Assembly (NCBI RefSeq): GCF_001458115.1
Contig: NZ_CZRP01000009.1
Coordinates: 228,113-292,112, forward strand
Direction of reading: 5' to 3'
From: Gracilibacillus massiliensis
GTDB taxonomy: Bacteria; Bacillota; Bacilli; Bacillales; Amphibacillaceae
Length of the DNA stretch: 64,000 nucleotides
In this document: in pieces, positions 1-8,385 of the stretch
Layout: every line of letters begins with the position of its first letter
Position numbering within the stretch: the first letter of the stretch is position 1
Program-made: the position numbers and the translations under genes
The notes under the pieces: generated by a model
Told to the model about the DNA's origin: nothing
Databases searched by the model: none
The model's input: the letters and a program-made list of their open reading frames with translations, nothing else

Positions 1-1
1 T

Positions 2-430
2 GATATCATCGACCTTCAGAAAAAAATTAATAAAACGATCATATTTGTCACCCATGATATCCAAGAAGCTTTGAAACTTGCAGATCGAATTTGTTTAATG
101 AAAGATGGGAAAATGGTGCAATTAGGAACACCACATGACTTTCTTACAAATCCGGCCAATGATTTTGTTCGGGATTTTGTTGGTTCCTCGAAAAACATTG
201 GCGATGATTTCCGTTTAGAGAATGTGATTCTACCTTTAGCTGATCAACCAGGATCTAATAACTTCAGAATCGATGCTGCAACATCCTTAGAAAAGGTATT
301 AGAGATTTTAGCAAAAGAAGAGGAAGTATATGTAACTTCCAATGATGAGGTTATCGGTAAACTCGATCGTCAAATGTTAATGCATTATTTAGCTACGTCT
401 TTCAACGAAGGTAGGGAAACACATGTCTAA
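2..430 (+). CDS. ABC transporter ATPase, betaine/carnitine/choline (Opu) class, C-terminal part
   Basis: The reading frame is open from the left edge, so only the C-terminal 142 residues are present. The visible part starts just before the switch histidine (FVTHD), followed by the QEALKLADRICLMKDGKMVQLG stretch split around the H-loop that is typical of OpuCA/ProV ATPases. The last ~90 residues are a degraded CBS-like regulatory tail. It energises import by the permease encoded next, whose ATG lies inside this gene (8-base overlap, 423-430), so the two are translationally coupled. Walker A and signature motifs lie outside the window. Family is clear; the substrate (glycine betaine, carnitine, choline or ergothioneine) is not. 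Confidence 0.85.
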   Translation, partial: DIIDLQKKINKTIIFVTHDIQEALKLADRICLMKDGKMVQLGTPHDFLTNPANDFVRDFVGSSKNIGDDFRLENVILPLADQPGSNNFRIDAATSLEKVLEILAKEEEVYVTSNDEVIGKLDRQMLMHYLATSFNEGRETHV

Positions 431-1943
431 TTTTGCAGACGTTTTTCAAACAAGACAAGATCAGTTATGGCAAGCTCTGTTAGAACATATTCAAATTTCT
501 TTTATCGCACTATTATTTGCTGTTCTTATCTCGATTCCATTAGGAATTTATTTGACAAAGGAAGAAAAAATTGCGGAACCGATTATTGGTGTAGCTGCCG
601 TGCTACAAACGATTCCTTCACTGGCATTACTCGGTCTTTTCATTCCCTTATTTGGAATCGGTAAAGTACCTGCCATTATCGCATTGATCCTATACGCATT
701 ATTGCCGGTTTTGCGCAATACCTATACCGGAATTAAAGAGGTAGATCCTTCATTAATAGAAGCAGCTACGGCAATGGGTATGAATACTTCCAAAAGATTA
801 ATGAGAGTAGAACTACCACTTGCTATGCCGGTCATTATGGCGGGTATCCGAACTTCCATGGTATTAATTGTTGGAACAGCTACACTTGCTGCACTAATTG
901 GAGCAGGTGGTTTAGGCGATATCATTTTATTAGGAATTGATCGCAATAACACGTCCTTAATTATATTAGGTGCGATTCCGGCGGCATTGTTAGCAATTTT
1001 CTTTGACTTGCTTTTACGTAAGATGGAGAAATTTTCTTTCCGAAAATCATTCATTACACTGATCATTATCACTGTTATTTCGATTCTGTTTCTCGTCGTA
1101 CCCAACCTTTTAAATAAGGAAGATGACACGTTGGTTATTGGTGGTAAATTAGGGACAGAACCGGAGATTTTGATTAATATGTACAAACTTTTAATTGAAG
1201 ATGAAACAGATCTAAATGTAGAATTAGAACCCAGTCTCGGTAAAACTTCCTTTTTATTTAATGCATTAGAATCAGGTAGCATTGATCTATACCCGGAATT
1301 CACCGGTACTGCATTATCACAGTTCTTAAATGAAACTGCGACAAGTAATGATGAAGAAGAGGTATACAAACAAGCACAGGCTGGTTTATTAGAAGAATTT
1401 GATCTGGCCTTCTTACAACCGATGGAATTCAACAACACCTATACATTAGCTGTAACACAAGAATTCGCTGAACAATACGATTTGGAAACCATCTCAGATT
1501 TAAAAGCGGTGGAAAGTGAAGTGCAAGCTGGCTTCACCTTAGAATTCTCTGATCGAGAGGATGGTTATTTAGGTATTCAAGACTTATATGGTTTAGAATT
1601 TCCAAACCTTACAACAATGGAGCCGCAGCTACGATATTCTGCCATCGAAGAAGGGGATATTAATCTAATTGATGCTTACTCAACAGACAGTGAATTAAGA
1701 AGATATAATTTAAAGGTTTTGGAAGATGATCAAAATCTTTTCCCTCCATACCAGGGTGCACCGCTACTAAGACAAGAAACGATTGATCGTTATCCAGAGT
1801 TGGAAGAGGTACTGAACCAATTAGCAGGAAAAATTAGTGATGATCAAATGAGAGAAATGAATTACCAAGTAGCAGTTGAAGGTGTAAGTGCTGAAGAAAC
1901 AGCACGAAACTATTTACAAGAAGAAGGTTTACTGGAGGACTGA
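423..1943 (+). CDS. ABC transporter permease fused to its substrate-binding domain (OpuF/BilE/EgtU architecture)
   Basis: A 506-residue fusion. Residues ~1-210 are a BPD-type permease with about five membrane segments and the EAA-loop region (EAATAMGMNTSKRLMRVELP). A further membrane segment near 215-235 leads into a ~270-residue OpuAC-type substrate-binding domain (GGKLGTEPEILINMYKLL onward, with the YPEFTGTALSQF segment). In this architecture the binding domain sits outside the membrane and is tethered to the pore, as in Listeria BilE, Bacillus OpuF and streptococcal EgtU. It pairs with the upstream ATPase; a terminator follows at once, so this is a two-gene operon. Ligand specificity (compatible solute against ergothioneine) cannot be told by eye. 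Confidence 0.88.
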   Translation: MSNFADVFQTRQDQLWQALLEHIQISFIALLFAVLISIPLGIYLTKEEKIAEPIIGVAAVLQTIPSLALLGLFIPLFGIGKVPAIIALILYALLPVLRNTYTGIKEVDPSLIEAATAMGMNTSKRLMRVELPLAMPVIMAGIRTSMVLIVGTATLAALIGAGGLGDIILLGIDRNNTSLIILGAIPAALLAIFFDLLLRKMEKFSFRKSFITLIIITVISILFLVVPNLLNKEDDTLVIGGKLGTEPEILINMYKLLIEDETDLNVELEPSLGKTSFLFNALESGSIDLYPEFTGTALSQFLNETATSNDEEEVYKQAQAGLLEEFDLAFLQPMEFNNTYTLAVTQEFAEQYDLETISDLKAVESEVQAGFTLEFSDREDGYLGIQDLYGLEFPNLTTMEPQLRYSAIEEGDINLIDAYSTDSELRRYNLKVLEDDQNLFPPYQGAPLLRQETIDRYPELEEVLNQLAGKISDDQMREMNYQVAVEGVSAEETARNYLQEEGLLED

Positions 1944-1965
1944 TTCATATCAGCCCTCCCTTTTT
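1934..1965 (+). terminator. Rho-independent terminator of the Opu-type operon
   Basis: GGAGG and CTGAT (1934-1944) pair with ATCAG and CCTCC (1949-1959) across one bulged position, followed by TTTTT. The stem overlaps the stop codon of the permease fusion. Confidence 0.75.
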
Positions 1966-1999
1966 GCATGTTACAATGAACGGCAGGAAGGTGATTTGT

Positions 2000-2422
2000 A
2001 TGAAAAAAATATTAGATCATATCGGTGTAGCTGTTCGAGATTTAGACGCAAGTATCGATTTTTATATAGGTATATTAGGTGGAGAATTGATCGATCGTTA
2101 TCGTAGTGAGGCCATTGGTGTTGAGAGTGAGATCGCGATCATTGATGTAAATGGGGCACGTACTGAGCTATTAATGCCGACAAATAATACGACATCTCCG
2201 ATTGCTCGTTTTATTAAACAAAAGGGCAAGGGCGTCCACCACATTGCATACCAGGTCGAAAATTTAGATACAGCAATAGCTGATTTAAAAGAAAAAGGGA
2301 TTCGAGTAATGGAAGATACACGACGTGTCAATAAGCATGGTAGACGCTTAATTTATTTAAATCCCGCTGATACAGAAGGAACGATTATTGAGTATTGTGA
2401 TTATCCAGAAAAATTAAAATAA
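2000..2422 (+). CDS. VOC-superfamily protein, methylmalonyl-CoA epimerase-like
   Basis: 140 residues with two beta-alpha-beta-beta-beta VOC modules. The metal-ligand pattern of epimerases is visible: His in DHIGVAV near the N-terminus, His in GVHHIAYQV in the middle, and Glu in GTIIEYCD near the C-terminus. The start at 2000 is chosen because GGAAGGTGA lies 7 bases upstream; an in-frame ATG at 1964 has no ribosome site and precedes unconserved residues. No methylmalonyl-CoA mutase or carboxylase genes are nearby, so the epimerase reaction is not supported by context; a glyoxalase-like or other VOC role is possible. Confidence 0.7.
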   Translation: MKKILDHIGVAVRDLDASIDFYIGILGGELIDRYRSEAIGVESEIAIIDVNGARTELLMPTNNTTSPIARFIKQKGKGVHHIAYQVENLDTAIADLKEKGIRVMEDTRRVNKHGRRLIYLNPADTEGTIIEYCDYPEKLK

Positions 2423-2445
2423 CTATACATGCGAGGAGGATAATT

Positions 2446-3624
2446 ATGCAAAAAACACAAATTCCAACAGCATTTTTAAAAGATTTTCATGTCTTTATGG
2501 ATTATTTACAAAAACATGATGTCAAGTTCACTAAAACAAAAAAGCAAATCGGACTAAAATACTTACCTGAGATCAACCAATTATTATCGATAAAATTGGA
2601 TGGGATAAGAAAGAATGCTGGACAAAACTTTTATCCAACGATTGATTTTCTGTTTTCGATAGCGTTAACCGCTAATTTCATCCGAATCGCTTCAAAAGAA
2701 ATTAAAGTAACAAGTAATTGGGAATGGTTTCAAACATTAAATGAAGTAGAACAATATTTTGTTTTGTTAGAAACGGTTTGGATCGACCTAGATTGGAACC
2801 TGTCTCATGAAAGAGCGTCTGCTACATTTTATGACATTATAGATGATGTCGGCTTTGAATGTAGTAACGCGATCATAAGTCAAAAAAAATTAAAAATAGA
2901 GGAATTACTAGTGGATGATAATATTTGGTATCTTTATTTTGAATGGATGGGTTTTTGGAATACGGAAAATGAAGATATTGCTCACAATATGAGAGACTTC
3001 CAACCTCGTAAAGTCTATCATTCACTTACGATGACTGATTTCGGCAAACATTTGTTAACCATTTTGTATACTAAACGCAATATCGAATATTGGAACAAGC
3101 CTCTTATGGCGCAAGAAGGTATTTGGAATCCGATACCAGGTATCATGGATCAAAGTGATGAATATGAGCCTTTTATTAATGCTTTTAAACCACTATTCCC
3201 TAATGATCTTCATCAATCATTAGCACGAGATCTTACACTAGCTTTTCAAGAAGGGCAACATTTATTTCATATTTATTATTCCGATGATATTTGGGCTGAT
3301 GTATGCTTGCCAGCTGATTACACATTGGAACACTTACATGATGCGATTATGCAGGCATTCGACATGCTAGATGATCACCTCTATTCATTTTTTCTCGATA
3401 ATAAAAGATGGTCCTCTAAACAGGAAATATCGTGTCCGTTTGATGTTATGAATCCGTTCCATACAGATGAAATTAGTATTGGCGAGTTAGCTTTGAAAAA
3501 AGGGCAACCGTTTCTTTATGTGTATGATTTTGGAGCTGAAACTACTTTTCAAATATCATTCAAAGGGATAGACAATACATGTGAGGTTGGTATTTTAGAT
3601 AAAAACGGAACTCTGGAATATTAA
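2446..3624 (+). CDS. pRiA4b ORF-3-like (IS1096 TnpR-like) domain protein
   Basis: 392 residues preceded by GAGGAGG. The C-terminal ~130 residues carry the plasmid pRiA4b ORF-3 domain: FHIYYSDDIW, then AFDMLDDHLYSFFLD, and near the end LYVYDFGAETTFQI, the characteristic YDFG block. The N-terminal ~250 residues are an aromatic-rich region of unknown function commonly fused to this domain in Bacillaceae. No catalytic motif is evident and the molecular role of the family is unknown. It sits 23 bases after the VOC gene and is followed by a terminator. Confidence 0.65.
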   Translation: MQKTQIPTAFLKDFHVFMDYLQKHDVKFTKTKKQIGLKYLPEINQLLSIKLDGIRKNAGQNFYPTIDFLFSIALTANFIRIASKEIKVTSNWEWFQTLNEVEQYFVLLETVWIDLDWNLSHERASATFYDIIDDVGFECSNAIISQKKLKIEELLVDDNIWYLYFEWMGFWNTENEDIAHNMRDFQPRKVYHSLTMTDFGKHLLTILYTKRNIEYWNKPLMAQEGIWNPIPGIMDQSDEYEPFINAFKPLFPNDLHQSLARDLTLAFQEGQHLFHIYYSDDIWADVCLPADYTLEHLHDAIMQAFDMLDDHLYSFFLDNKRWSSKQEISCPFDVMNPFHTDEISIGELALKKGQPFLYVYDFGAETTFQISFKGIDNTCEVGILDKNGTLEY

Positions 3625-3630
3625 GGATAT

Positions 3631-3665
3631 AAAACAAGTCGGTCAATGGATGAGCGGCTTGTTTT
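3631..3665 (+). terminator. Rho-independent terminator
   Basis: AAAACAAGTCG (3631-3641) pairs with CGGCTTGTTTT (3655-3665), one G-U pair. It ends the gene at 2446-3624 and lies against the 3' end of the convergent toxin gene. Confidence 0.75.
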
Positions 3666-3668
3666 ATG

Positions 3669-3989
3669 TTAAATTAGATTTTGGTATTCTCTTTTTCCAT
3701 AAAGTACTCGCATAATAATCACTTCTCTTTTTCTTTCATTAACTAAATAAAAACAAATATAATGATGAATGATTAATTTTCGATAACCTTTTTGCAAAAG
3801 TGTTTTATCTTTAACATAGCTACCGTGAAAGGGATAATGAATTAGCTTCAAAAAACTATTTTCCATTGTGACCATTAAATCATCAGCGGCTTGTTGGTTG
3901 TATAATTCTTCCACAATATAACGATAAATGCTTTCCATATCATCCTTTGCTACAGCAGTGAATTTCAATGAAAAGCTACCTTTTTCCAT
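3669..3989 (-). CDS. RelE/ParE-family toxin of a type II toxin-antitoxin system
   Basis: 106 residues, basic, with the ParE/RelE fold signature: AKDDMESIYRYI helix, Phe-His-Gly-Ser-Tyr near the middle, GYRKLIIHHYICFYLV strands and a C-terminal VIIMRVLYGKREY. Family members inhibit gyrase (ParE) or cleave mRNA on ribosomes (RelE); the sequence does not decide between these. The gene overlaps the upstream antitoxin by 14 bases, the usual antitoxin-first order, so its translation is probably coupled. Confidence 0.85.
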   Translation of the reverse strand: MEKGSFSLKFTAVAKDDMESIYRYIVEELYNQQAADDLMVTMENSFLKLIHYPFHGSYVKDKTLLQKGYRKLIIHHYICFYLVNERKREVIIMRVLYGKREYQNLI

Positions 3990-4242
3990 ATTTATTCCTT
4001 AATTCTTCAAATACTGCTTCTGCTTCGTATAATGAATCTGTTGTTTTTAATTGTTCCTCAGCTTTGGCAAGCTTTTCATATAGTTCTAATCTTGCTGTTT
4101 GTTCTTCGTATACCTCCATGCTCATTAGTACCATGTCACCATACCCATTTTTTGTAATAAATATTGGTTCCTTACTTTGATGGCATAATTCTGAAATTTC
4201 TGTTGTATTTCTCAAATCTTTAATCGGTCTTATTTCCGGCAT
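3976..4242 (-). CDS. Phd/YefM-family antitoxin
   Basis: 88 residues starting MPEIRPIKDLRNTTEI, with the Phd DNA-binding N-terminus (SKEPIFITKNGYGDMVLMSMEVYEE) and an acidic, helical C-terminus that would wrap the toxin. The start at 4242 is preferred to 4266 because GGAGGAG lies 7 bases upstream of it. A perfect palindrome sits just upstream and overlaps the likely -10 box, consistent with autorepression. Confidence 0.85.
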   Translation of the reverse strand: MPEIRPIKDLRNTTEISELCHQSKEPIFITKNGYGDMVLMSMEVYEEQTARLELYEKLAKAEEQLKTTDSLYEAEAVFEELRNKYGKR

Positions 4243-4266
4243 AAAATCTCCTCCGTTATATTTCAT

Positions 4267-4291
4267 GACATAATTATAGCATAATTATGTC
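4267..4291 (-). promoter_or_regulatory. Operator/promoter of the toxin-antitoxin operon
   Basis: A perfect inverted repeat: GACATAATTAT (4267-4277), 3-base centre, ATAATTATGTC (4281-4291). On the minus strand its right half-site contains TATAAT, a -10 box, with a weak TTTCTG 17 bases upstream. Its place 25 bases before the antitoxin start is that of a Phd/YefM operator. Confidence 0.75.
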
Positions 4292-4518
4292 GTTCCAGAA
4301 AGACAGACCTCTTATTTATGAAACCCTCAACACCTTCTTATACTTTTTGCTGACCCACACATACATGGATCATTACGGCCGTTTTCTGATGGAACTTTCA
4401 AACTCTTTTTAGACATTTCTGGCAATTTTGTCCTTCTTTTTTTGTTTTATGGAAGATATACCAACTAGAAGAGTTAAAAATAATAAGACTAATAACCCTA
4501 CCTTTTTTTACCAGACTT

Positions 4519-5412
4519 TCACCCTAAAATCCCCGCTAACAGATCCGGATAATCCGTAAAAATTCCTGTCACACCCCATTCTAATAATTTTCTCATCTCA
4601 TCTGGCTGATTAACGGTATAAGCATGAACCAGTAAATCAGCTTTTCTTAATTCTGTGATACTTTGCAGGTCTAACGATTTAAAATTAATCCCAACACCTA
4701 CTGCATATTGTTTTATAGCATTTGGATCTTCTGGTGGTTGTTTCAATAACTGGATCAAGGGAATCGATTGATCGTGTTTATGAACCTGTTGTAAAGCTTC
4801 GGCACTAAAGGATTGTATAATTACGGACCCTTCTCTTCTATCTTTTCTGAGTAAATCATGAGCAGATAACACCTCAAGCAATTTATCAATCATATCTGGA
4901 TAAAGCTTTGGAGTTTTAATCTCAATATAATAATTGGCCTCATTGCCGAAATGCTCAATCACCTCCGTTAGAGTAGGTACATCTAAATGAGCAAAATTAT
5001 CATTCGCTACACTGGGATTTTTCTGGTTGAACCATGATCCAGCGTCTAGCGCTTTAATCTCCTTTAATTCCATTTCACTGACTAACTGCTGATGATTTGT
5101 TGTTCTTTCAAGACTTTGGTCATGAATCGCAACAAGCTCACCATCGGCACTCATATGTAAATCTATTTCTAAATAATCCGCCCCCATTTTTTGAGCATAT
5201 TCATAAGATACTAAAGTATGTTCAGGCGCATGAGCCGAAGCACCACGATGAGCAATATTTACAATACGATTGGGAGATAACAGAGATTGAGAGCGATCAT
5301 TTTCAAATTCTTTTATGCTCGTTATTTCTTTTGAGCTTGATAAATCCGTCATATAACCAACCAATACAAAAAGTAGCAACAACAAAAGTATCCACTTTGA
5401 AATTTTTTTCAT
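4519..5412 (-). CDS. Glycerophosphodiester phosphodiesterase, membrane-anchored or secreted
   Basis: 297 residues. An N-terminal hydrophobic segment (ISKWILLLLLLFVLVGYM) is a signal peptide or anchor. The GDPD TIM barrel shows IAHRGASAHAPEHT with the catalytic His, YLEIDLHMSADGELVAIHD with the metal-binding Glu/Asp and second His, IEIKTPK, and the closing GITGIFTDYPD-type block. It hydrolyses glycerophosphodiesters to glycerol-3-phosphate and alcohol, outside the membrane here, for example during phospholipid or teichoic-acid turnover. The start at 5412 has AAGGTGG 7 bases upstream; an upstream in-frame ATG at 5436 lacks one. Monocistronic as far as can be seen. Confidence 0.88.
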   Translation of the reverse strand: MKKISKWILLLLLLFVLVGYMTDLSSSKEITSIKEFENDRSQSLLSPNRIVNIAHRGASAHAPEHTLVSYEYAQKMGADYLEIDLHMSADGELVAIHDQSLERTTNHQQLVSEMELKEIKALDAGSWFNQKNPSVANDNFAHLDVPTLTEVIEHFGNEANYYIEIKTPKLYPDMIDKLLEVLSAHDLLRKDRREGSVIIQSFSAEALQQVHKHDQSIPLIQLLKQPPEDPNAIKQYAVGVGINFKSLDLQSITELRKADLLVHAYTVNQPDEMRKLLEWGVTGIFTDYPDLLAGILG

Positions 5413-5605
5413 AATCGACCACCTTCTTCTTCTCATTATACGGAATCCTCATCTCAACTGATAGAAAAAGTACGATTCTTAACAAAAACTAAAAATTTGG
5501 CAAATGTTTAACACAACTTTATATTTTCTTAATAAAATTTCTTTATACTATTTTAATACGGGCATGCATATTGTTTTCATGAATAAAACATTGGGGGGAT
5601 TACGA

Positions 5606-6772
5606 ATGAAAATTTTAATCACAACTGAGTGTTATCTTCCTGTTATTAATGGAGTCGTCACATCCATCGTTAATTTGCGCAAAGAATTACAAAAGATGGA
5701 CCATGATGTACGCATTCTGACACTGTCGACTAAGAATAAATCCTTTCATCAAGATGGCATCTATTATATGAGTTCGTTAAGTATTGGAAAAATATATCCT
5801 GGTGCCAGAATTTCGTTATCTACCCATCATTCGTTTCTAGAAGAGATTTTAGAATGGAAGCCTGACATTATTCACAGTCAATGTGAATTTAGTACCTTTC
5901 GTATTGCAAAACACATTTCTAAAATGTTACACATTCCTATTCTACACACCTACCACACTGTTTATGAAGATTATACCCACTACTTCTCACCGAATCATAA
6001 ATGGGGAAAAGCGATGGTATCTCTATTTAGTAAAAAAATATTAAAACATGCAGCAGCTATCATAGCACCTACTAAAAAAGTTCACGCCCTCTTACTTAGC
6101 TATGGAGTAGATCGACCAATACATATTGTCCCTACCGGCATCAATTTACAACAGTTCTCTATTGTAAAAGAGAAACGTTATATTTATGAAGCCTATAAGA
6201 TCCCGTATGATCATCAGCTACTTTTATTTGTCGGTCGTCTCGCGAAGGAAAAAAATGTAGAAGAGATATTAACTTACTTCGCCCAATTGTCTCAGTCAAA
6301 GCTAAGCTTGTTAATTGTAGGAGATGGACCACATCGTGATTATTTACAACAATATGCACAAAACTTATCAATCGAGAAACAAGTAATTTTTACAGGATTA
6401 ATAGAACCTAACGATATTTCATCTTATTACCAAGCTGCCGACTTATTTGTAAGTGCATCAAACAGTGAAACACAAGGTCTAACGTATATAGAAGCATTAG
6501 CTAGTGGCCTTCCAGCTATATGCCGAAAAGACCCATGCTTAGAAAATGTAGTTACAAATGGGGTGAACGGTTGGCAATATGATGATTATACTGATTTTAA
6601 AAATATCGTTGATCGACTCTTAGCAACTCCAACGCTTTATCAACAATTTTCCAATAATGCAAGGCAAGGAGCCATTCAGAATTATTCTTCAAAATCTTTT
6701 GCCGTAAAAATGGAAGGTATATATATCGATACTATTGCCTCATACTATTTAAAAACGGAATATATTTATTAA
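5606..6772 (+). CDS. GT4 glycosyltransferase, probable diacylglycerol glucosyltransferase (LafA/BgsB-like)
   Basis: 388 residues of GT-B fold, starting MKILITTECYLPVINGVVTSIVNL, the typical N-terminus of the GT4 enzymes that glucosylate diacylglycerol. The C-terminal nucleotide-sugar domain has the EX7E motif in SETQGLTYIEALASGLP. Start 5606 follows GGGGGGA; the upstream open frame from 5504 is AT-rich leader. The next gene begins at the base after this stop codon, and a second GT4 enzyme follows, an arrangement like the lipoteichoic-acid glycolipid-anchor genes of Listeria and enterococci. Acceptor and sugar are inferred from that likeness. Confidence 0.8.
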   Translation: MKILITTECYLPVINGVVTSIVNLRKELQKMDHDVRILTLSTKNKSFHQDGIYYMSSLSIGKIYPGARISLSTHHSFLEEILEWKPDIIHSQCEFSTFRIAKHISKMLHIPILHTYHTVYEDYTHYFSPNHKWGKAMVSLFSKKILKHAAAIIAPTKKVHALLLSYGVDRPIHIVPTGINLQQFSIVKEKRYIYEAYKIPYDHQLLLFVGRLAKEKNVEEILTYFAQLSQSKLSLLIVGDGPHRDYLQQYAQNLSIEKQVIFTGLIEPNDISSYYQAADLFVSASNSETQGLTYIEALASGLPAICRKDPCLENVVTNGVNGWQYDDYTDFKNIVDRLLATPTLYQQFSNNARQGAIQNYSSKSFAVKMEGIYIDTIASYYLKTEYIY

Positions 6773-7369
6773 ATGAACAGAAGATCTCTATTAAAGATTG
6801 GATGGCACTTTTTAACTACTCTAACTTTCATCGCATCGATATGCTTTATCATATATGGCTTTGAGCATGCTCTCTTTTATTCCGAGCAGGCATTAGACAA
6901 CTTTCTTGGCCAATTTGGATTTTGGGCACCCATTCTATTTATTATTTTTCAATTTATGCAGGTGATCCTTCCTATTGTGCCTGGTGGAATTGGTTGTCTC
7001 GCAGGAATATTAATATTTGGGCCAATCATGGGTTTAATTTATAACTATATTGGTATTTGTTTAGGTTCTATCGCTACCTTCGCGATTGCCAGAAATTACG
7101 GGACTACTTTTATTTCATTTTTTGTCAGTAAAAAACTTCGGGATAAATATCAGCTATGGGTTAACCATCACAGATTTCACTTTCTCTTCACATTGGCGAT
7201 ATTTTCACCAATTGCACCTGACGATTATTTATGTTTTCTAGCAGGAACAACAAAAATGACCTACCAAAAATTTATCACAATCATTCTAATCGGTAAGCCA
7301 CTTCCAATCATTATTTTTAGTTTTGGTCTCGAATGGATTTTCAAACATCTCGTATCATGGTTGAGTTAA
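6773..7369 (+). CDS. TVP38/TMEM64 (DedA superfamily) membrane protein
   Basis: 198 residues with about five to six membrane segments. The SNARE-associated core is visible: QVILPIVPGGIGCLAGILIFGPIMG, then NYIGICLGSIATFAIARNYG, and near the end FSPIAPDDYLCFLAGTTKM. The ATG directly abuts the stop of the preceding glycosyltransferase (TAAATG), so expression is coupled. Members of the superfamily are lipid scramblases or transporters; lying between two glycolipid glycosyltransferases suggests that it flips a lipid precursor or glycolipid. That role is inference. Confidence 0.82.
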   Translation: MNRRSLLKIGWHFLTTLTFIASICFIIYGFEHALFYSEQALDNFLGQFGFWAPILFIIFQFMQVILPIVPGGIGCLAGILIFGPIMGLIYNYIGICLGSIATFAIARNYGTTFISFFVSKKLRDKYQLWVNHHRFHFLFTLAIFSPIAPDDYLCFLAGTTKMTYQKFITIILIGKPLPIIIFSFGLEWIFKHLVSWLS

Positions 7370-7381
7370 TGGAGGATAAAT

Positions 7382-8371
7382 ATGAAAGTACTATTATATG
7401 CCGGCTCCTTGAAGTTAGTGGATAAAAGTGGAGTCGGCCAAGCGATGAAGCATCAAAAGAAGGCACTAGAATTAGTAAACATTCCACATACGTTAAATAG
7501 TAAAGAGGAATATGATATTATCCACCTTAACACCATCTTTCCGAACGCATTATGGATGGCATGGCTGGCAAAACGCCGCAAAAAAAAGATTATCTATTAT
7601 GCTCATTCTACTATGGAGGATTTTCGTGATTCATTTATTGGCTCCAATTTATTAGCACCTCTTTTTAAGAAATGGATAACGTTTTGCTATAACCATGGAG
7701 ACATTGTAATCACACCAACAAACTACTCTCAAACCATATTAGAAACCTATGCTATAAAACGGCCGATCTATACTTTAACAAACGGAATAGATACTGGATA
7801 CTTTAAAAAGACAGAAAGAGGACGTCAACGTTTTCGAAAAAAATATGGTATAAATAAAGAAGAGAAAGTCATCTTATCTGTTGGACATTATATGGAACGA
7901 AAAGGGATTATCGATTTCGTAAAACTAGCAGAAAAAATGCCGACTTATCAATTCTTTTGGTTCGGATATACAAATCTACATTTGGTTCCAGCTAATGTGA
8001 AGCGCGCTCTTCAACGCAAACTACCTAACCTTCATTTTCCTGGATATATTTCAAGACAAGAATTATCTGATGCTTATGCTGGCAGTGATTTGTTTCTTTT
8101 TTTGACTCATGAGGAAACGGAAGGGATCGTTTTATTAGAAGCATTAGCCGCTAAAATACCCATATTAATAAGGGATATACCAATTTATAAGGATTGGTTA
8201 CAGAATGGACAGACTGTCTACAAAGGAAGGACACTAGAAGACTTCGAGCAAACCAGTAAGGATATTATAGAGCAACGATTACCTGATTTATCTGAAAATG
8301 GATTCCAATTAGCTCTTGAACGTGATATTAAAGTAGTAAGCCATAAATTAATGGAGCTCTATCAATTATAA
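7382..8371 (+). CDS. GT4 glycosyltransferase, probable second glycolipid sugar transferase (LafB/CpoA/BgsA-like)
   Basis: 329 residues starting MKVLLYAGSLKLVDKSGVGQ; the SGVGQAMKHQKKAL segment and SFIGSNLLAPLFKKW block match my recollection of LafB/CpoA-type enzymes that add the second sugar to monoglucosyl-diacylglycerol. The EX7E motif is in EETEGIVLLEALAAKIP. GGAGG precedes the ATG by 6 bases. As third gene of the operon it would complete a diglycosyl-diacylglycerol used as a membrane lipid or lipoteichoic-acid anchor. Which sugar is transferred cannot be read from the sequence. Confidence 0.8.
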   Translation: MKVLLYAGSLKLVDKSGVGQAMKHQKKALELVNIPHTLNSKEEYDIIHLNTIFPNALWMAWLAKRRKKKIIYYAHSTMEDFRDSFIGSNLLAPLFKKWITFCYNHGDIVITPTNYSQTILETYAIKRPIYTLTNGIDTGYFKKTERGRQRFRKKYGINKEEKVILSVGHYMERKGIIDFVKLAEKMPTYQFFWFGYTNLHLVPANVKRALQRKLPNLHFPGYISRQELSDAYAGSDLFLFLTHEETEGIVLLEALAAKIPILIRDIPIYKDWLQNGQTVYKGRTLEDFEQTSKDIIEQRLPDLSENGFQLALERDIKVVSHKLMELYQL

Positions 8372-8385
8372 GAGCTCCACTTTTA
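8352..8385 (+). terminator. Rho-independent terminator of the glycolipid operon
   Basis: TGGAGCTCT (8352-8360) pairs with AGAGCTCCA (8371-8379), followed by CTTTTATTT. The left arm lies inside the last codons of the glycosyltransferase. Confidence 0.75.

Noticed and set aside
5504..5605. N-terminal extension of the first glycosyltransferase
   Set aside because: The added 34 residues are AT-rich leader; GGGGGGA precedes the internal ATG at 5606, where the GT4 N-terminus begins.
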